Below are positions 46,344 through 58,333 of a DNA stretch of 64,000 nucleotides, piece after piece. The DNA comes from Aegilops tauschii subsp. strangulata (lineage: Eukaryota; Streptophyta; Magnoliopsida; Poales; Poaceae). The stretch is taken from NCBI RefSeq assembly GCF_002575655.3, contig NC_053037.3:50046242-50110241 (forward strand), read 5' to 3'. How positions within the stretch are numbered: position 1 is the first letter of the stretch; the number at the start of each line of letters is the position of its first letter. A program made the position numbers and the translations under genes. The notes below the pieces were generated by a model. That model was not told where the DNA came from, made no database searches, and saw only the letters and a program-made list of their open reading frames with translations.

Positions 46344-47626
46344 TTTTTTAGAAAAGGAGGAGGACCCCAGCCTCTGCATCTGGACGATGCATGCAGTCAC
46401 TTTATTAATTATTCACGCAAGACCTTACAAAGTTATACAACAGTAAGACTAAAGCCACCCTCTAGGCAACATCTGTCGCTACTCCTAGCCAGTTGATATA
46501 GGAATGCTGATAGTCTGGGCCTAAAACCACACAGACCTCGTAGCCAAACCTAACATCTAAGACCTGAGGTCCCAACCAGGACGCCTGCCGGTTATGGGGC
46601 ACCCACCAGTCCGGTGCATTCCTCAACCAAGAAGCCTGTCGGGTATGTGGCCGCCGCAGCCACCTGCCACCAATCCATCTTCAGTGATGTACTACTGCAT
46701 CTACCTTGCCCGGTCTAGCTGTCGTCGACGTCACCCCGACGCCAGACAACGCCACCATCCTGCGCTCATCCATCATCACATGCTCACCGGCGAGACCCCG
46801 CTGCTCCATGCTGCCGAGACCCGTCGTCATCAACGCGAGAGAAGGCATGCCACACCACCTCACGCCTCTTCCATTCGGCGCCGCTCCACAAACGATGCCC
46901 CCAATAGGGAACACGAGACCGCAACGCCGCCATCGTCCGATCTGGTGATCTTAGGATTTCTCCCAGAGCGGCACGAGCAGGTTGACAATAGTTGCTTCAC
47001 GATGCCTTCATCAAGGTAACGACGTAGGCCCCCATCGCCCGCCATGACCGGAGTCGGCTCGGTTTTCGCCGGCGACTATGTCTCCCCAACTCGCCGCCGG
47101 TGCTAATAGTGGGATCCAAGATCCGTCACTACCAGCCTGGCCAACCGCCTTCGGTGGAGAAGGCAGCCACCACCACCATGCCCGGGCCAAGAGACCCAGA
47201 CGTCCTCGTGCCGTGGAGATTACCCAGGGGGGATGTCCTCTTGCCGTTGTCGAGACGAGACGCAACCACAATGGATCTCGATCTAAACCCCTCGGGCCCA
47301 GATCACATCTCATCCCAGCCAAACTCTCATCCGCCAAACAGCCGTCGGAGATCTCCTGGCCACCGCCAACCCGCTGCGCACTGCCGTTGGAGGAGGAGAT
47401 GGACGGCGCTGCCCCCACGCGTTACCGCCGGCCGAGGACTGCGCCGCCGCCGCCTCACCATAGGGGCTTCGCCCCGCGGCGTCCTTAGCGACGGCGGCGG
47501 TAGTGGGAGGCGATGGAGGAGGAGGGCTGAGGGCGGTGTGGACGGGGACTCCCCGGGGGCGGCGCGGCGCTGCCACCTCGGGGGAGAGAGGTCGGGGGAG
47601 AGAGGTCCGTGCAACTATTCTTTCGG
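46344..47626 (-). mobile_element. Non-LTR retroposon of 1.28 kb without reverse transcriptase
   Basis: Flanked by an exact 13-bp TSD, AGCAATTTTTCTT, at 46331-46343 and 47627-47639. The tail is a T run on plus (46344-46349), i.e. poly(A) on minus, so the 5' end is at 47626. The 5' part (47626-47050) is very GC-rich and CpG-rich. The 3' part holds an imperfect duplication (46575-46640; CAACCAGGACGCCTGCCGG and CAACCAAGAAGCCTGTCGGG). Open frames on both strands show Pro/Arg-rich composition and no domain. It may be an internally deleted LINE or an independent non-autonomous family. Confidence 0.75.
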
Positions 47627-47639
47627 AGCAATTTTTCTT

Positions 47640-48236
47640 CTTAATCAATGAGATATTTGTTTTGCTTCATCTTTCATTATATCCAGTTTATCTCGGCTCC
47701 ATGGTTCTATGAACCACCTCTCCGGAGAGCACACAAAGCTAAGCACGACCAATCTTGTTAGAATTAGCTGTCATGTACTCTATTTAGCATTGTCCCATAG
47801 TCGCCCTCATAGCATATTCAAGTGGACCGAGCTAATTTGACCTCTGATATGTTTACGGACGCGTCTAGACAGTATCCGCCGACATCCCCGCAAAACCTCA
47901 CTTGTCCGTGCATGCAACGACATCCTTCATTTAATCTTTCAGTTATCCGAAGAAATGCATATGATTGGTGGGAACAGATAAAGGAAAAGAAAAGAGGAAA
48001 AAGAGAAAATGATTTAGAGCGGGCTTAGGTTCGACGTGGTGGGCGGAGGTTTGGGTTTGGAATGATTGTGTGAGTCCCATTTTCACTCCACATATAGGTT
48101 GGGTTTGGAGGTTTGCGGAACCAAAACCATTTGAAAGATCCAATTGGGTGATGTTTTCTTCCTATCTGCCGGGGACGCTGTCTGACATATAGAAACGAGA
48201 TAGGAGATCCGGTCAGAGATGCTCTAATCATTGGTA
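47640..48236. other. Unassigned DNA ending in a MITE-like terminus
   Basis: No gene seen. The right end, CCGGTCAGAGATGCTCTAA (48212-48230), resembles the GAGCATCTC-type terminus of grass DNA transposons, but no matching left end was found, so a truncated element is only possible. Confidence 0.35.
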
Positions 48237-48807
48237 ATGGATTGGGCGTTTTCCACGACAGAAAGAGAAAGACAAGTGCTCTTCCCCCTCAAAAAAAAGG
48301 TGCTCTTCCTCGTTGAGAAAATAAATAAGCCATTTTCAAGTACTACTACGTTGGTGTATCTGGACTCGTCATGGGCGCATACACCGCCCTTATGATGCAG
48401 CAGATTTCTTTTGTTATATAATGTCAGAGAGTCTCCTTTAAACTGTACTATAAGAATCTGCGTATGGGCCTTGACACATGTACGTAAGATATAAAGATAT
48501 GTATACACTAGGACATTAAATACAGAGGCATCTGCTTTATCTGGTACTGCCTATCATACATACGAAGCTGCCCCGAAATACTACAAAATGCGATGATCGT
48601 TTTTAATCTGTGCTCTGCTCAGAAAGTGCAAAGCAGTGGGATCGATAATTCTTGTTTCGCATAAACAAGCAAACATAAATGTTATACTACAAAAAATTGA
48701 TTTTTTTTTGTGTGTGGAAATGCAGGAGTCGCTTTTTCTTCTTCCTTTTCAACTGAGAATCTGTTACTTTGTATCAAAGAAGCATATCGTTGTTCGAAAA
48801 TCCATCT
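48237..48807. other. Intergenic DNA, nothing recognised
   Basis: AT-rich, with only short frames and no similarity to other parts of the window. Confidence 0.4.
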
Positions 48808-49185
48808 CTGCACCCGAGCTCATCTGCACCCGCGCTGATAAAAATAATCAAAACAAATACTAGAAAAATTCAAAAATTTCAAAAAAAATTTGTGATAGAA
48901 AATTTGTTGCGTGAGACCCGCTCCAAATTTCAAGTCATTTGGATATATGAGCAGCTCTGAGAAAAAAGACAAATTGGGGGTCTGTAAAAAGTTTACTGTT
49001 CATGTACTGTTTTGACCCGATTTGTCTTTTTTGCTGAGAGCTGCTCAGATGTCCAAATGACTTGAAATTTGGAGCGGGTCTCACGCATCAAATTTTCTAC
49101 AACACAATTTTTTTTTGGAAATTTTTGAATTTGTTTTGAATTTTCTACGATTTTTTTCTAACTACGTGCAGATGAGTCTGGGCAC
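48808..49185. mobile_element. Foldback MITE
   Basis: Two arms of about 165-175 bp (48809-48980 and 49012-49184) are near-perfect inverted copies: outer part CTCATCTGCAC, middle GAGACCCGCTCCAAATTTCA, inner AAAAAAGACAAATTGGG. They are separated by a loop of about 30 bases. There is no coding capacity. A TSD could not be fixed because the outermost bases are degraded, so superfamily is open. Confidence 0.8.
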
Positions 49186-50403
49186 CAAAACGCCCTACTC
49201 TTCGTTATTTACTAATTGTGCGTAAAATCTACACTCTCTCTGAGGGAATCTTTTGCCACTATTCCAATCTGATAAGATCGGGGTATATTATGTGTCCTAT
49301 CATTATCAGATCGGAATATGTTTTATAACCATCAGGTATATCAATGGGAAAATACCATGATACACCTGGTTGTATATGCACCTCTCTGATTTTTTTTAGC
49401 AAATCAGGAAAAGCTCAAAATTCTTTGAAACTTTTTTGCAACAAACTTGACCTACTGGCTTACTCGTATAAATTTTTTGACAAGGGAAAACAACTGTAAA
49501 AAAAATCTGAGCATAAAAATCAAATTTTCCAGGACAATATAAAGTGAATAGTACCTCTAATATAGTGCTGATTTTGTTTTTCCGCAACTAATACCAAGAA
49601 AGTCATATTGTCCCCAATTTTTTTACGCGGGTGTACCGATTTATCAAGTTTGTTGCAAAAAAAAATCATGATTTTCAACCATTTTTACAATTACTAAATT
49701 ATTGTTAAAAACCGGGTGCGCCTACCGCCGGGCTCTATTCGTCCTCCTCGTATATCAATGGCTCCATATCTATTTTCCACACAAAAAATGCTCTGTGTCT
49801 ATTTTGCGGTGTTTCAAACAAATGTTTATTAAGGGCCTGTTCGGAGTCTCGCCACTCCATGGACTCCGCTCCCAGAGTGGGTGGAGTTTCAGTCGAAAAC
49901 AACGGAGCGGAGAAACAAATGCTCCACAGATTCTCATATTTCTCGGAGTGGTGGATCCCTGAACATGCACTAACCAAAGAATTTTATCTAGACAAGAACA
50001 GAGAAAAGCAATATAAATCCCAGACAAGAAAAACGAAACTATTGAACATTTCTCTTGTGGATATTTTGAGACATATGAACTTTGCAGAGATTTTGCAACA
50101 TACAGTACCATTTCCTACAGAAACGGCAGCATGAATTTTCTTGAACAACAAAAAGGAGAGAGTTAACGCTCCAAAAGGTGTGGATTGTGGTTTTGTGGGC
50201 CAAGCACCAATCATGTACACCATCCAGTTGATGAGACCTCAAAGAATCTTCCACGGCACTAGCATGTAGCATCCTATGCAGCACATTCAAAACATATTCT
50301 ATGATTTTTTACCTAGCATGCATGTGAATTATTGATGTGTGATTGATTTGCTTGTTCCCAATTGGATTATCGAACCTTTTCCCACAACTATTCTCCATAT
50401 GTG
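49186..50403. other. AT-rich DNA with weak inverted repeats
   Basis: Segments around 49435 (TTTTTGCAACAAACTTGA) and 49640-49660 (its reverse complement) form a foldback, suggesting a degraded MITE at about 49370-49735. At 49829 the sequence GGGCCTGTTCGGAGTCTCG looks like a common grass DNA-transposon start, but no partner end was found. Confidence 0.35.
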
Positions 50404-50412
50404 CAAATCGAA

Positions 50413-50780
50413 GGCAAATTTGACAAATTTGACCTATGGACGAAATCAAATCACAAAATGAACTGTCCGTGAAACTATTTCACGCGGCTGACCTTTTTGT
50501 GTGACGCCCGACACGAAGGCGCCACACTTCACTGTGCAACGCCTCACAGATAGGTGCTACACGGCCAGCGTCGCACCCGTGTGATCCGAAAATTACTAAG
50601 TCAGTGTGCAGCGCCTGAGAGTTAGGCGCCACACTATACAGTGTAGCGCCTAGCTCCTAGGCGTTGCACTAGTGCAGCGCCTGAGAGCTAGGCGCCACGG
50701 GTCAGCCGCGTGAAATAGTTTCACGGACAGTTCATTCTGTGATTTGATTTCGTCTATAGGTCAAATTTGTCAAATTTGCC
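50413..50780. mobile_element. Mutator-type MITE, 368 bp
   Basis: TIRs of about 80 bp start GGCAAATTTGACAAATTTGA and differ at only about two positions. The exact 9-bp TSD CAAATCGAA (50404-50412, 50781-50789) is diagnostic of Mutator-like elements. The interior has repeated self-complementary CGCC(T/A)...AGGCG units (for example CAGCGCCTGAGAGTTAGGCG). No coding sequence. Confidence 0.9.
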
Positions 50781-50789
50781 CAAATCGAA

Positions 50790-51458
50790 AGAAGTCAGCC
50801 AGCATGTTTCAGCAACTCCTTGGGCTTCTATAATTCAACGCATTTATGTAGGATCCTAATCCTTAGAAAATTAAAAAAAATCCATGTGGCTTATTTGATT
50901 TGTAGGACTAGAAACCATATAGTTTTCCTGGGAATTTATTTATACTAGATTTATAGGAAAAAGAAAATCCCATTCACTCCAACCTTTTTTTTATGTGCGC
51001 AATCAACAATCCTCTTGAGCATATCGTACTCAAGATGGCATGTCACTCCAATTATGTGTGTTTTTCAGATTCTTCGTGTGTCCAATTTGATTTACAAATA
51101 TATCCATGCATCTAACTTGTAAGAATCTTTGCTAAATTGTTCTGAAGTAGACGTGCCTATTCGATGTATTTTCTCTATTTTTCAGGGATATTTGTAAACA
51201 TATATGAGGCCTTTTTGAAAAAAAATAGTATTTTGACTTACCCTATGAAAAATATTTTCTTTCTTTTTCCTCGTCTGTTCTGCCCAGAAACCTACAACCA
51301 AAATGAGTCCCTACCATTTTATATATTTTTATTTCTTATACTTATAGTTCATTAATCTTTACAAAAAATACAGTTGCACCTTTTGTTCTTCTTCCAGAGG
51401 AGGAATAGGTTGAGGTTACGAGAATTGCTAACCTTCTACTTTCATGAATGTGCTCTTA
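50790..51458. other. Intergenic DNA, possible degraded MITE
   Basis: 50850-50990 contains GGATCCTAATCCTTAG and TTTGATTTGTAGGACTAGAA, resembling the 304-bp Harbinger MITE at 15226, but clear ends are missing. The rest is AT-rich with no gene. Confidence 0.35.
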
Positions 51459-53467
51459 GGGCATGTCCAACGTTGTGCCCAAATTAGACCCACTATCTAT
51501 CCGCGGACATGGATACGGGAGTTGGTCATCCAACACTGTTCATCAAACGCCCACCTTTGTCCGCCCCTATTTTATTTCTCTAAAGTCCGTAACACTCAAA
51601 ATAAATACAGATGAGCATAATCCTTCGAGTAGTGAAAATATGCAAACGAACACTAGTTTAAATATAAATATTACAATCAAATATTAAGTTTCCAAATAAA
51701 ATAGTTAAACTTGAATTCAACTTATGTTTTAGTTGTTACAAATATCCAATTAGATCATTCTTGAGTTGCTCATGAGTTCCTCGATGTCGAATCTGTTGAT
51801 GCATTTGGATGAACTCCTCAAATATGGCCGGATCCTGAGTTGGAAGTTTGATAGGAAAACCCACGTTCTCAAATTCTAGACCTCTGGCAGCTCCTTCACT
51901 CTCATCTTCCACAATCACGTTGTGCATTATCACACAAACTGTCATTACCTTCCATAAGGTCTCTAGATCTCATATTTTTGTAGGTCCTTGAACATTTTCA
52001 AGACGGACTTGGAGCACTCCAAGTGCATCTCCATATCCTTTCTAGCTCCTTCTTGTCTTTGGACAAAGTAAGATTTTTTTTCTAGCCAACTGGCTCAGAG
52101 ATGGTCTTGACGAAGGTCACACATGGAGGATAGATACCATAAACCAGATAGTAGCCCATGTTGTAGTCATGATCATGGATGGTTTAGTTGCACGGAGGAG
52201 CTTGTAGTCCTTTGGTCAACGTAGCAAACAATGGAGACCGCTAAAATATGTTGTTGTCATTGTTTGACATGGACATGCCAAAGAAAACGTGCCAAATCCA
52301 GAGGTATTGTGATGCAACTACATCAAGAATGATGGTGAGCTTTAAAACATGCCCCTAATATGCCCTTGTAGAGCATATGGGCAGTTCTTCCATCTCCAGT
52401 GCATGCAATCAGAGGATCCGAGCATACCTGACCATCCTCTTGCTTCCGAGAGTTCCATGAGCCTTTCGATATCTGCGACAACTGGTTCGCTCAGGTGCTA
52501 TAGTCCAAACACCTTGATTACCGTAGTAGCAAACATAACCATGTCAACTTCACATGTGCTTTCAAACATCCGGAGGTACTCGTCCCACGAATCTGCGACT
52601 GTGCCATAGGCGAGCATCCTCAATGCAACCATGCACTTTTGAAACCCAGAGAATCCAATTTTAAAACGGCATCCTTCTTTAATATGAAGTACTCTGCATA
52701 AGCCCGGACACCATCGTAGAGGCGATTCAAAAAAAAATCGCATCTGAAAGCGCCGACGAAAATTGTCTATGAATAGGGCATTGAGGGGAAAGTGGTCTTC
52801 CATCAACGTCAAATGTCCCCCGTGCTCTCTTCTGATTTGTTGTAGAAGTCCCTTGATTGATCCCTTGAAATTTAGGACATGCTCCTCCGCACGCTCTGCA
52901 CCTGCTAGGGCCACCTGCATCATCTAACGAGGACGAATCAATGAAGTTGTTGTAGAAGTACTCGTCGTCTGAATCCATCGTGTTTGCTTCAAAGTATGAA
53001 ACTAAGAAAAATATTGTCAACATTTGGTTATGGCATTGGGACAAACACACGCCAGACATAGTGTCCACCGTGGACAGCAGCTACAGGGCAGAGGAGGGGG
53101 GGTCGATGGCTGCGTAGGCAAACAGGTCGTGGTGCCTGTGTGGAGCGGCAGAGTCAAGACCAGCCGGGGCGGCCAAGCGGTATAACGGTGGCTGCCTGGG
53201 AGGAAGCGGATACAGAGAAGGGGGCTTGGACGGAGTGAGAAAGACGCGGGCTCCGGTTGGGGTGTCGGTATGCCAGGAGTGTCGGTGTCCTGCGTGACAG
53301 GTTTCGACTCCCGCAAACCTACCCCAGTTTTACATCCGGTTTGCGGGAATTTAGATGTGTGGACCCGTTTGCAGATGTATGCGGCATCGTGTTGGATGGC
53401 AAAAATAGTCCGAAGCGTCGGTCCGGAACGTTTGCGGGCATTTTAGGGCACGGGGTTGGAGATGCCC
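51459..53467 (-). mobile_element. PIF/Harbinger element carrying only a transposase pseudogene
   Basis: The ends GGGCATGTCCAAC (51459) and, on minus, GGGCATCTCCAAC (53467) are inverted repeats. Flanking triplets are TTA (51456-51458) and ATA (53468-53470), a 3-bp TSD with one change. About 2.0 kb long. It contains the transposase gene on minus but no Myb-like gene. Confidence 0.8.
51736..52978 (-). pseudogene. PIF/Harbinger DDE transposase, decayed
   Basis: Start ATG at 52978 (MDSDDEYFYNNFIDSSSLDD). After a frameshift, about 52830-52498 carries the N-terminal domain (HFPLNALFIDNFRRRFQMRF, MLAYGTVADSWDEYLRMFES). The first catalytic Asp is in SSDCMHWRWKNCP (about 52430-52370). The second motif reads YYLVYGIYPPCVTFVKTIS (about 52170-52110); the usual YYLADGIYP has Asp where this copy has Tyr. 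The third region QRQEGARKDMEMHLE (about 52065) retains its Glu. The C-terminal part is MTVCVIMHNVIVEDES to 51736. Several frameshifts plus the lost Asp make it inactive. Confidence 0.85.
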
Positions 53468-55600
53468 ATACACCAAGTGGAAATACTTTTTAGGTACATT
53501 TGTCTAATCATCACACGAATCATTGATTGATGCTTTCCATAATCGAGCGGTCCTTTTCCTCTATAGGAAGTCGTTCCATAGTCTTTTCCCCACATACCAT
53601 CATAAACAAATGATGAGCACAATCTCTTTAAATTATATACTAATCTAAAGTTATCACAAACTTTTCGAAAGCTGGGTGATAAATAATACATACAAGAAAA
53701 AGGGAGCACTTGGGGCTTAATATAATATTGGTAGTACATGGAGAGAACCAAACCAAAGGATTGGGCTTAACGCAAACACGCTTTGAAAACAATAAACTAG
53801 GCCTGTAACGAAGGCAATGGTTGCATTTGCGAAAGCCAAATTAAAGCACTTTGGTTAACGATTATCTCTTGCTTTATATCAGTAGAGATACAAAATGTAT
53901 TTTTTTTGCGGGCTTGCAAAATGTCTCTTTTACATGGTCGGAAAGCTTAGCTTTCTTTTACCGACTATACCGGTTTTGCTTCTTAATTTATTGGAGCTTA
54001 CCACCGTCCTGAAAAGGGCCAGTCTCCACAAAACGACACAGTTATTCACTATGAAGGCAGAAATAAACTTGCATTTTTTTTCTTCTGAAAAGGAATTTTT
54101 ACTTGAAATTCGGTAGAATTCTCTTATTTCAGAAGGAACGTCGACTATTTGATATATAATGTCCATCATTTTATTTAAATTCTGATGCAAATGAAAATAA
54201 TTTAAGAGGTTGAAACACCTATGGTCGAATTAGACATGATATGGTCCTACACGAATGGGCCATTCCCCAATGGAGCATTCCTCAAGGATCATGGGCACAT
54301 CTGGGAGAGGATTTAGGGCACGCAAGTGCAGGGGCACGCAGTTTGTGGGGCGCGATCTGCGTCAAGATTCAGAAATTTGGGTCTGTATTTCGTGTAGTCG
54401 CGAGCGTATATTGCTTCACATATATTTGTATTCACATTGCAAAGCTAAAGTATTATATCTTTTTCTATGGGTCTCGTTTCTAAGATACAGATATTTCGAT
54501 AAACAGTTCCTGTAACAAGTGCCTACTAAACGTTACCCTTGTGCTTAAAGTGTTCCTTTCTATTCCTCTATCTCATTTTCTCTTACACTCTTCTTCTATT
54601 CTTAGAACACTTTCTTAGAACTGTTGTTGAAGAAGCATCACTGTAGACGAGAACGGATTGAAGCTATTTGCTGCGAATTACGCACAGTCCGAAACAACTC
54701 AAAGGCAGGAGGAGAAGTATTGCATAAGGTTATCCAGCACAGGTTAGTCGATGATGTATTTCCCTCTATGTTTGATGTTCTTCCAATGTTTTTGTAAGCA
54801 CAGTGTCGGCATAAGGTTGTTGGCTATTTGATCATTTCTTCTTTAACTCTGTTGTACTACTTTGTCTTCCTTCAATAAATCAAAGCTTTGGCTTAGCCAA
54901 TTTTGTTGGAAAAAAATTGGTATAGATCTTAGAACAAAAACAATATGGTAGGTATGAGGCTTACAAATCTAGGCCGTAATTGTATATATCTAAAATTAAA
55001 TGTCAGAAACTTGGGAAGTAGGTGCGTTCGGGACATTGAAACTTATGCAATTGCGTTAGTTAATGAGACAAAAAACTTATAGCACACATGTACTCTCTTG
55101 TACCTTTTTTTTGCGGGTGATACTCTCTTGTACCTTTAGAAGAAATATCAACACAAATTCTTCAGTATTTGTACAATGTAAATTTAGAATATGCATTATT
55201 ATCTCTAAAACCAAATATATGTACTTACATATGTATATGAAAGGTTATTTAACTTTATGGAAAATATATAGAAACTTAACAAGAAGGTTACATATAGAAA
55301 GAGTGTATATTTAAGTTTGAATTTATGTTATCTACTGCTATAGTGGAAATGAGTGTATATATTAATCTACTTGGATTTGTACGTAAATTTATTTATATTA
55401 ATAACATTCATAAATAACATTCGTGCCTTACAAATATTTATTTTAAAAAGTAGTTGTTGAAACATCAAATTTAATGAGTTATGTAATCCATTAAGTCTTT
55501 TATTAATCTTATGTCTTCATTTACTTCTAGTGACAAAATATGTGGTCTAAGATAAGTCATTCAGCAAGTGGTAGAACAAAATGTACATAGATTTAAGATA
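53468..55600. other. About 2.1 kb without recognisable genes
   Basis: Only short frames with no convincing similarity on either strand. Direct repeat of TACTCTCTTGTACCTTT near 55091 and 55120 seen. This is the longest stretch in the window with no transposon hallmark. Confidence 0.4.
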
Positions 55601-57945
55601 TTATTTCATTGAAGGAGATGACTCAAGCGGAGAGAATGAGGATGACAACTGTAACCCTAAATCTAGGTTGAAGGTAGATTGTGTTCGTCTATTTTGAATG
55701 CATGCACTGAATACAAGAAATTTATGCTGCAGGGAATCAATTTTGATGGGTTGTTGAATGATACGTCTCCGTCGTATATATAATTTTTTATTGTTTCATG
55801 CCAATATTCTAAAATTTTCATATATTTTTGGCAATAATTATACTATTTTATACTATATTGGGACTAACATATTGATCCAGTGCCCAGTGCCAGTTCCTGT
55901 TTGTTGGATGTTTCTTGTTTAACAGAATACCCATATCAAACGAATTCCAAACTCGATAAAATTTTACAGAGATTTATTTTAGAATATATGTGATTTTTTG
56001 GAAAAGTAACCAACACGAGACGATGCCCGAGGGGACCACAAGCCCATGGGGCGCGCCCCTACCCGGGGCGCGCCTAGCAGGCTTGTGGCCACCTATAAGG
56101 CGGTTGGTGCCCTTCTTTCGCCGCAAGAAAGAAAATATCTGGAAGAAAACCGTGTTAAAATTTTAGCCAAATCGGAGTTACGGATCTCCGGGAATTTAAA
56201 AAATATAATGGTGAAGGGCCAGAAAATAGGAACGTGAAACAGAGCGATACATCCAATCTCGGAGGGCTCCCGCCCTCCGGGAGCCATGGTGACCATGGAC
56301 CAGAGGGAGAACTCTCCTTCCATCTAGGGGGGAGACCAAGGAATAAGAAGAAGGAGGGGGGATCTCTCCCCCTCTCACCCGGTGGCGTCGGAATGCCGCC
56401 GGGGCAACCATTGTGACGACGATCAATACCAACAACTTCGCCGCCGTCATCATCACCAACTCTCTCTCCCTCTATGCAGCGGTGTAACTCCTCTTCTACC
56501 CACTGTAATCTCTACTTAAGCATGGTGCTTCATGCTATTATCCAATGATATGTTGCCATCCTAGGATGTTTGAGTAGATTCGTTTTGTCCTATGGGTTGA
56601 TTGATGATCGTGATTGGTTTGAGTAGTATGTTTTATTTTGTTGTTGTCCTATGGTGCCCTCCGTGTTGCGCAAGTGTGTGGGATTACTGATGTAGTGTGT
56701 TGCAATACGTTCATAATTCGCTTATAGTGGGTGGCTAGAGTGACAAAAACTTACACCATAGTAAGGGGGTTGTCGCGTATGGGAGTAAAGAGGACTTGCT
56801 ACTTAATCCTATGGTTGAGTTTTACCTTAATGATCTTTGGTAGTTGCGGATGCTTGCTAGAGTTCCAATCATAAGTGCATATGATCCAAGTATGGAAAAT
56901 ATGTTAGCTCATGCCTCTCCCTCATATAATATTACAATAATGATTACCGTCTAGTTATCGATTGCCTAGGGAAAAATCATTCTCTTATGTTACAAAAATC
57001 TTTTCTACTAAACAACTAACTTTTATTATCTTGTAAATTATTCCTAGTTTTATTCTCGCTAAGTACATCTAGTTTTATCCTTGCAAACTTATCCCTACAC
57101 CTACAAAATAGTTTCATACTCTTGTTCTAGGTAAAGCAAACGCTAAGTGTGCCTAGAGTTGTATCGGTGGTCGATAGAATTTGAAGGGAATATTAATTCT
57201 ACCTTTAGCTCCTCGTTGGGTTCGACACTCTTATTTATCAAAATAGGCTACAATTGATCCCCTATACTTATGGGTTATCACTGAACTTCCTGCAATTAAA
57301 AAGGTTCATCTTAAGTTTAGTACATTTCTGGTCAGTCAACAGATGTGAAAGAACAATGCATTAAGTTGTCTCACGATAGGTAACTCAAATTTTATGTTGC
57401 AGATATGCACAGACTTTTTGGGTTTCCTTGTGGACCTAGAGATGTTGATGTTATTGACGCTGATACAACTTCTGTTTATGGACTTCTTGAAGAAAAATAT
57501 AGGTATGGTTGGAAATGATTCTCATAGTTTGAAGCCAGGAGACAATTTCTTAGCCAGTGGATTATCAAGTGAAGCTAAAAAAGGCATGCTTTAAGGTAGC
57601 ATGTGTTGCATTCATTATGGGCCATTTGCGGACACCATCTTTTAAACATGACTACACTACTGTTGATTATTGGGGAGCTCTGTGTAGGATATAGGAGAAT
57701 ATAACTGGTGTAAGTATGCAATGAATTATCTACCAGATGCTATTACAAAGGCACAATAACAGATTCAGCCAAATAGCCCTGCCATATATTTGTATGATTG
57801 TCACTTATTTCCACAAGAGTGAGTTATCATGTGCATCTTATTTACAATAACATATGTTTGGTAATTCTGTAATCATACGCATTATGTATGCAGATATTCT
57901 ATCTTGATAATCATTACCAAATTGTACCGAGGAGACTGATATGTC
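55600..57945 (+). pseudogene. Relic of an uncharacterised grass multicopy gene, split by a solo LTR
   Basis: Before the LTR: an acidic segment GDDSSGENEDDNCNPKSR (about 55616-55670) and GINFDGLL (55735-55757), the latter continuing at 57281 after removal of the solo LTR. Downstream: MHRLFGFPCGPRDVDVIDAD (from 57405), NDSHSLKPGDNFLASGLSSE in another frame, and VACVAFIMGHLRTP followed by SFKHDYTTVDYWGAL (about 57600-57680). I recall this GHL..P..KHD..T.DYWGAL pattern from a large grass family usually annotated as uncharacterised, often transposon-linked (PMD/Ulp1-type contexts). Frameshifts and stops show it is dead. Function not assigned. Confidence 0.5.
55759..57280 (+). mobile_element. Solo LTR of a Sabrina/WHAM-like gypsy element
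   Basis: 1522 bp, from TGATACGTCTCCGTCG to CCCCTATACTTATGGGTTATCA. No PBS follows and no internal region exists; host sequence resumes directly. The flanks TTGAA (55754-55758) and CTGAA (57281-57285) are a TSD with one change. Solo LTRs form by recombination between the two LTRs of a full element. Confidence 0.88.
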
Positions 57946-58325
57946 TGTCGGAGTAATGGGCCACGGGTAGGCTCACCCGAGGCCCAGAACCTTTCAAGAC
58001 ATCGGGCCTGGCTGCGCCCCTCAAGGCATCAAGACGAAGTGCCGCCTTCTGGTGGCCGGCTGGAGGAGTAGCCGGCTGCCCGTAGACGGCCGAGTTCCAG
58101 AAGCCGGCATCAAGACAAGCCGGCTCCTAGTGGGCTGCTTCTAGAGAAGCCGGCCCCTGGCAGTCGGCCCGTGGCACCCACAAAGTCTGCACCCTCATCA
58201 AGAAGGACAAGACAGGGAGTGGCTACAGTGTAGCCCATCCCTCCCAAATCCAGGGCCGGGCGTGGCCACAGTGCCCCATACAGGCGGAGATCTCCGTACG
58301 GCGCGGCACTGTTGCCACTCCCCCT

Positions 58326-58333
58326 TGACGTCA
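58326..58333. promoter_or_regulatory. TGACGTCA palindrome in LTR U3
   Basis: Matches the consensus of TGA/bZIP-type factor binding sites. It sits about 450 bp upstream of the TATA box. Binding is not shown. Confidence 0.4.

Noticed and set aside
47011..47651. Overlapping Arg/Pro-rich frames on both strands
   Set aside because: They fall in the GC-rich half of the retroposon, show no domain and occur in several frames at once.
49829..50320. Possible hAT- or Harbinger-like element starting GGGCCTGTTCGGAGTC
   Set aside because: No inverted partner end or TSD could be found.
57380..57402. GT...AG interval in the relic gene as an intron
   Set aside because: At 23 bases it is too short for a plant intron; the true splice sites cannot be set from this sequence.
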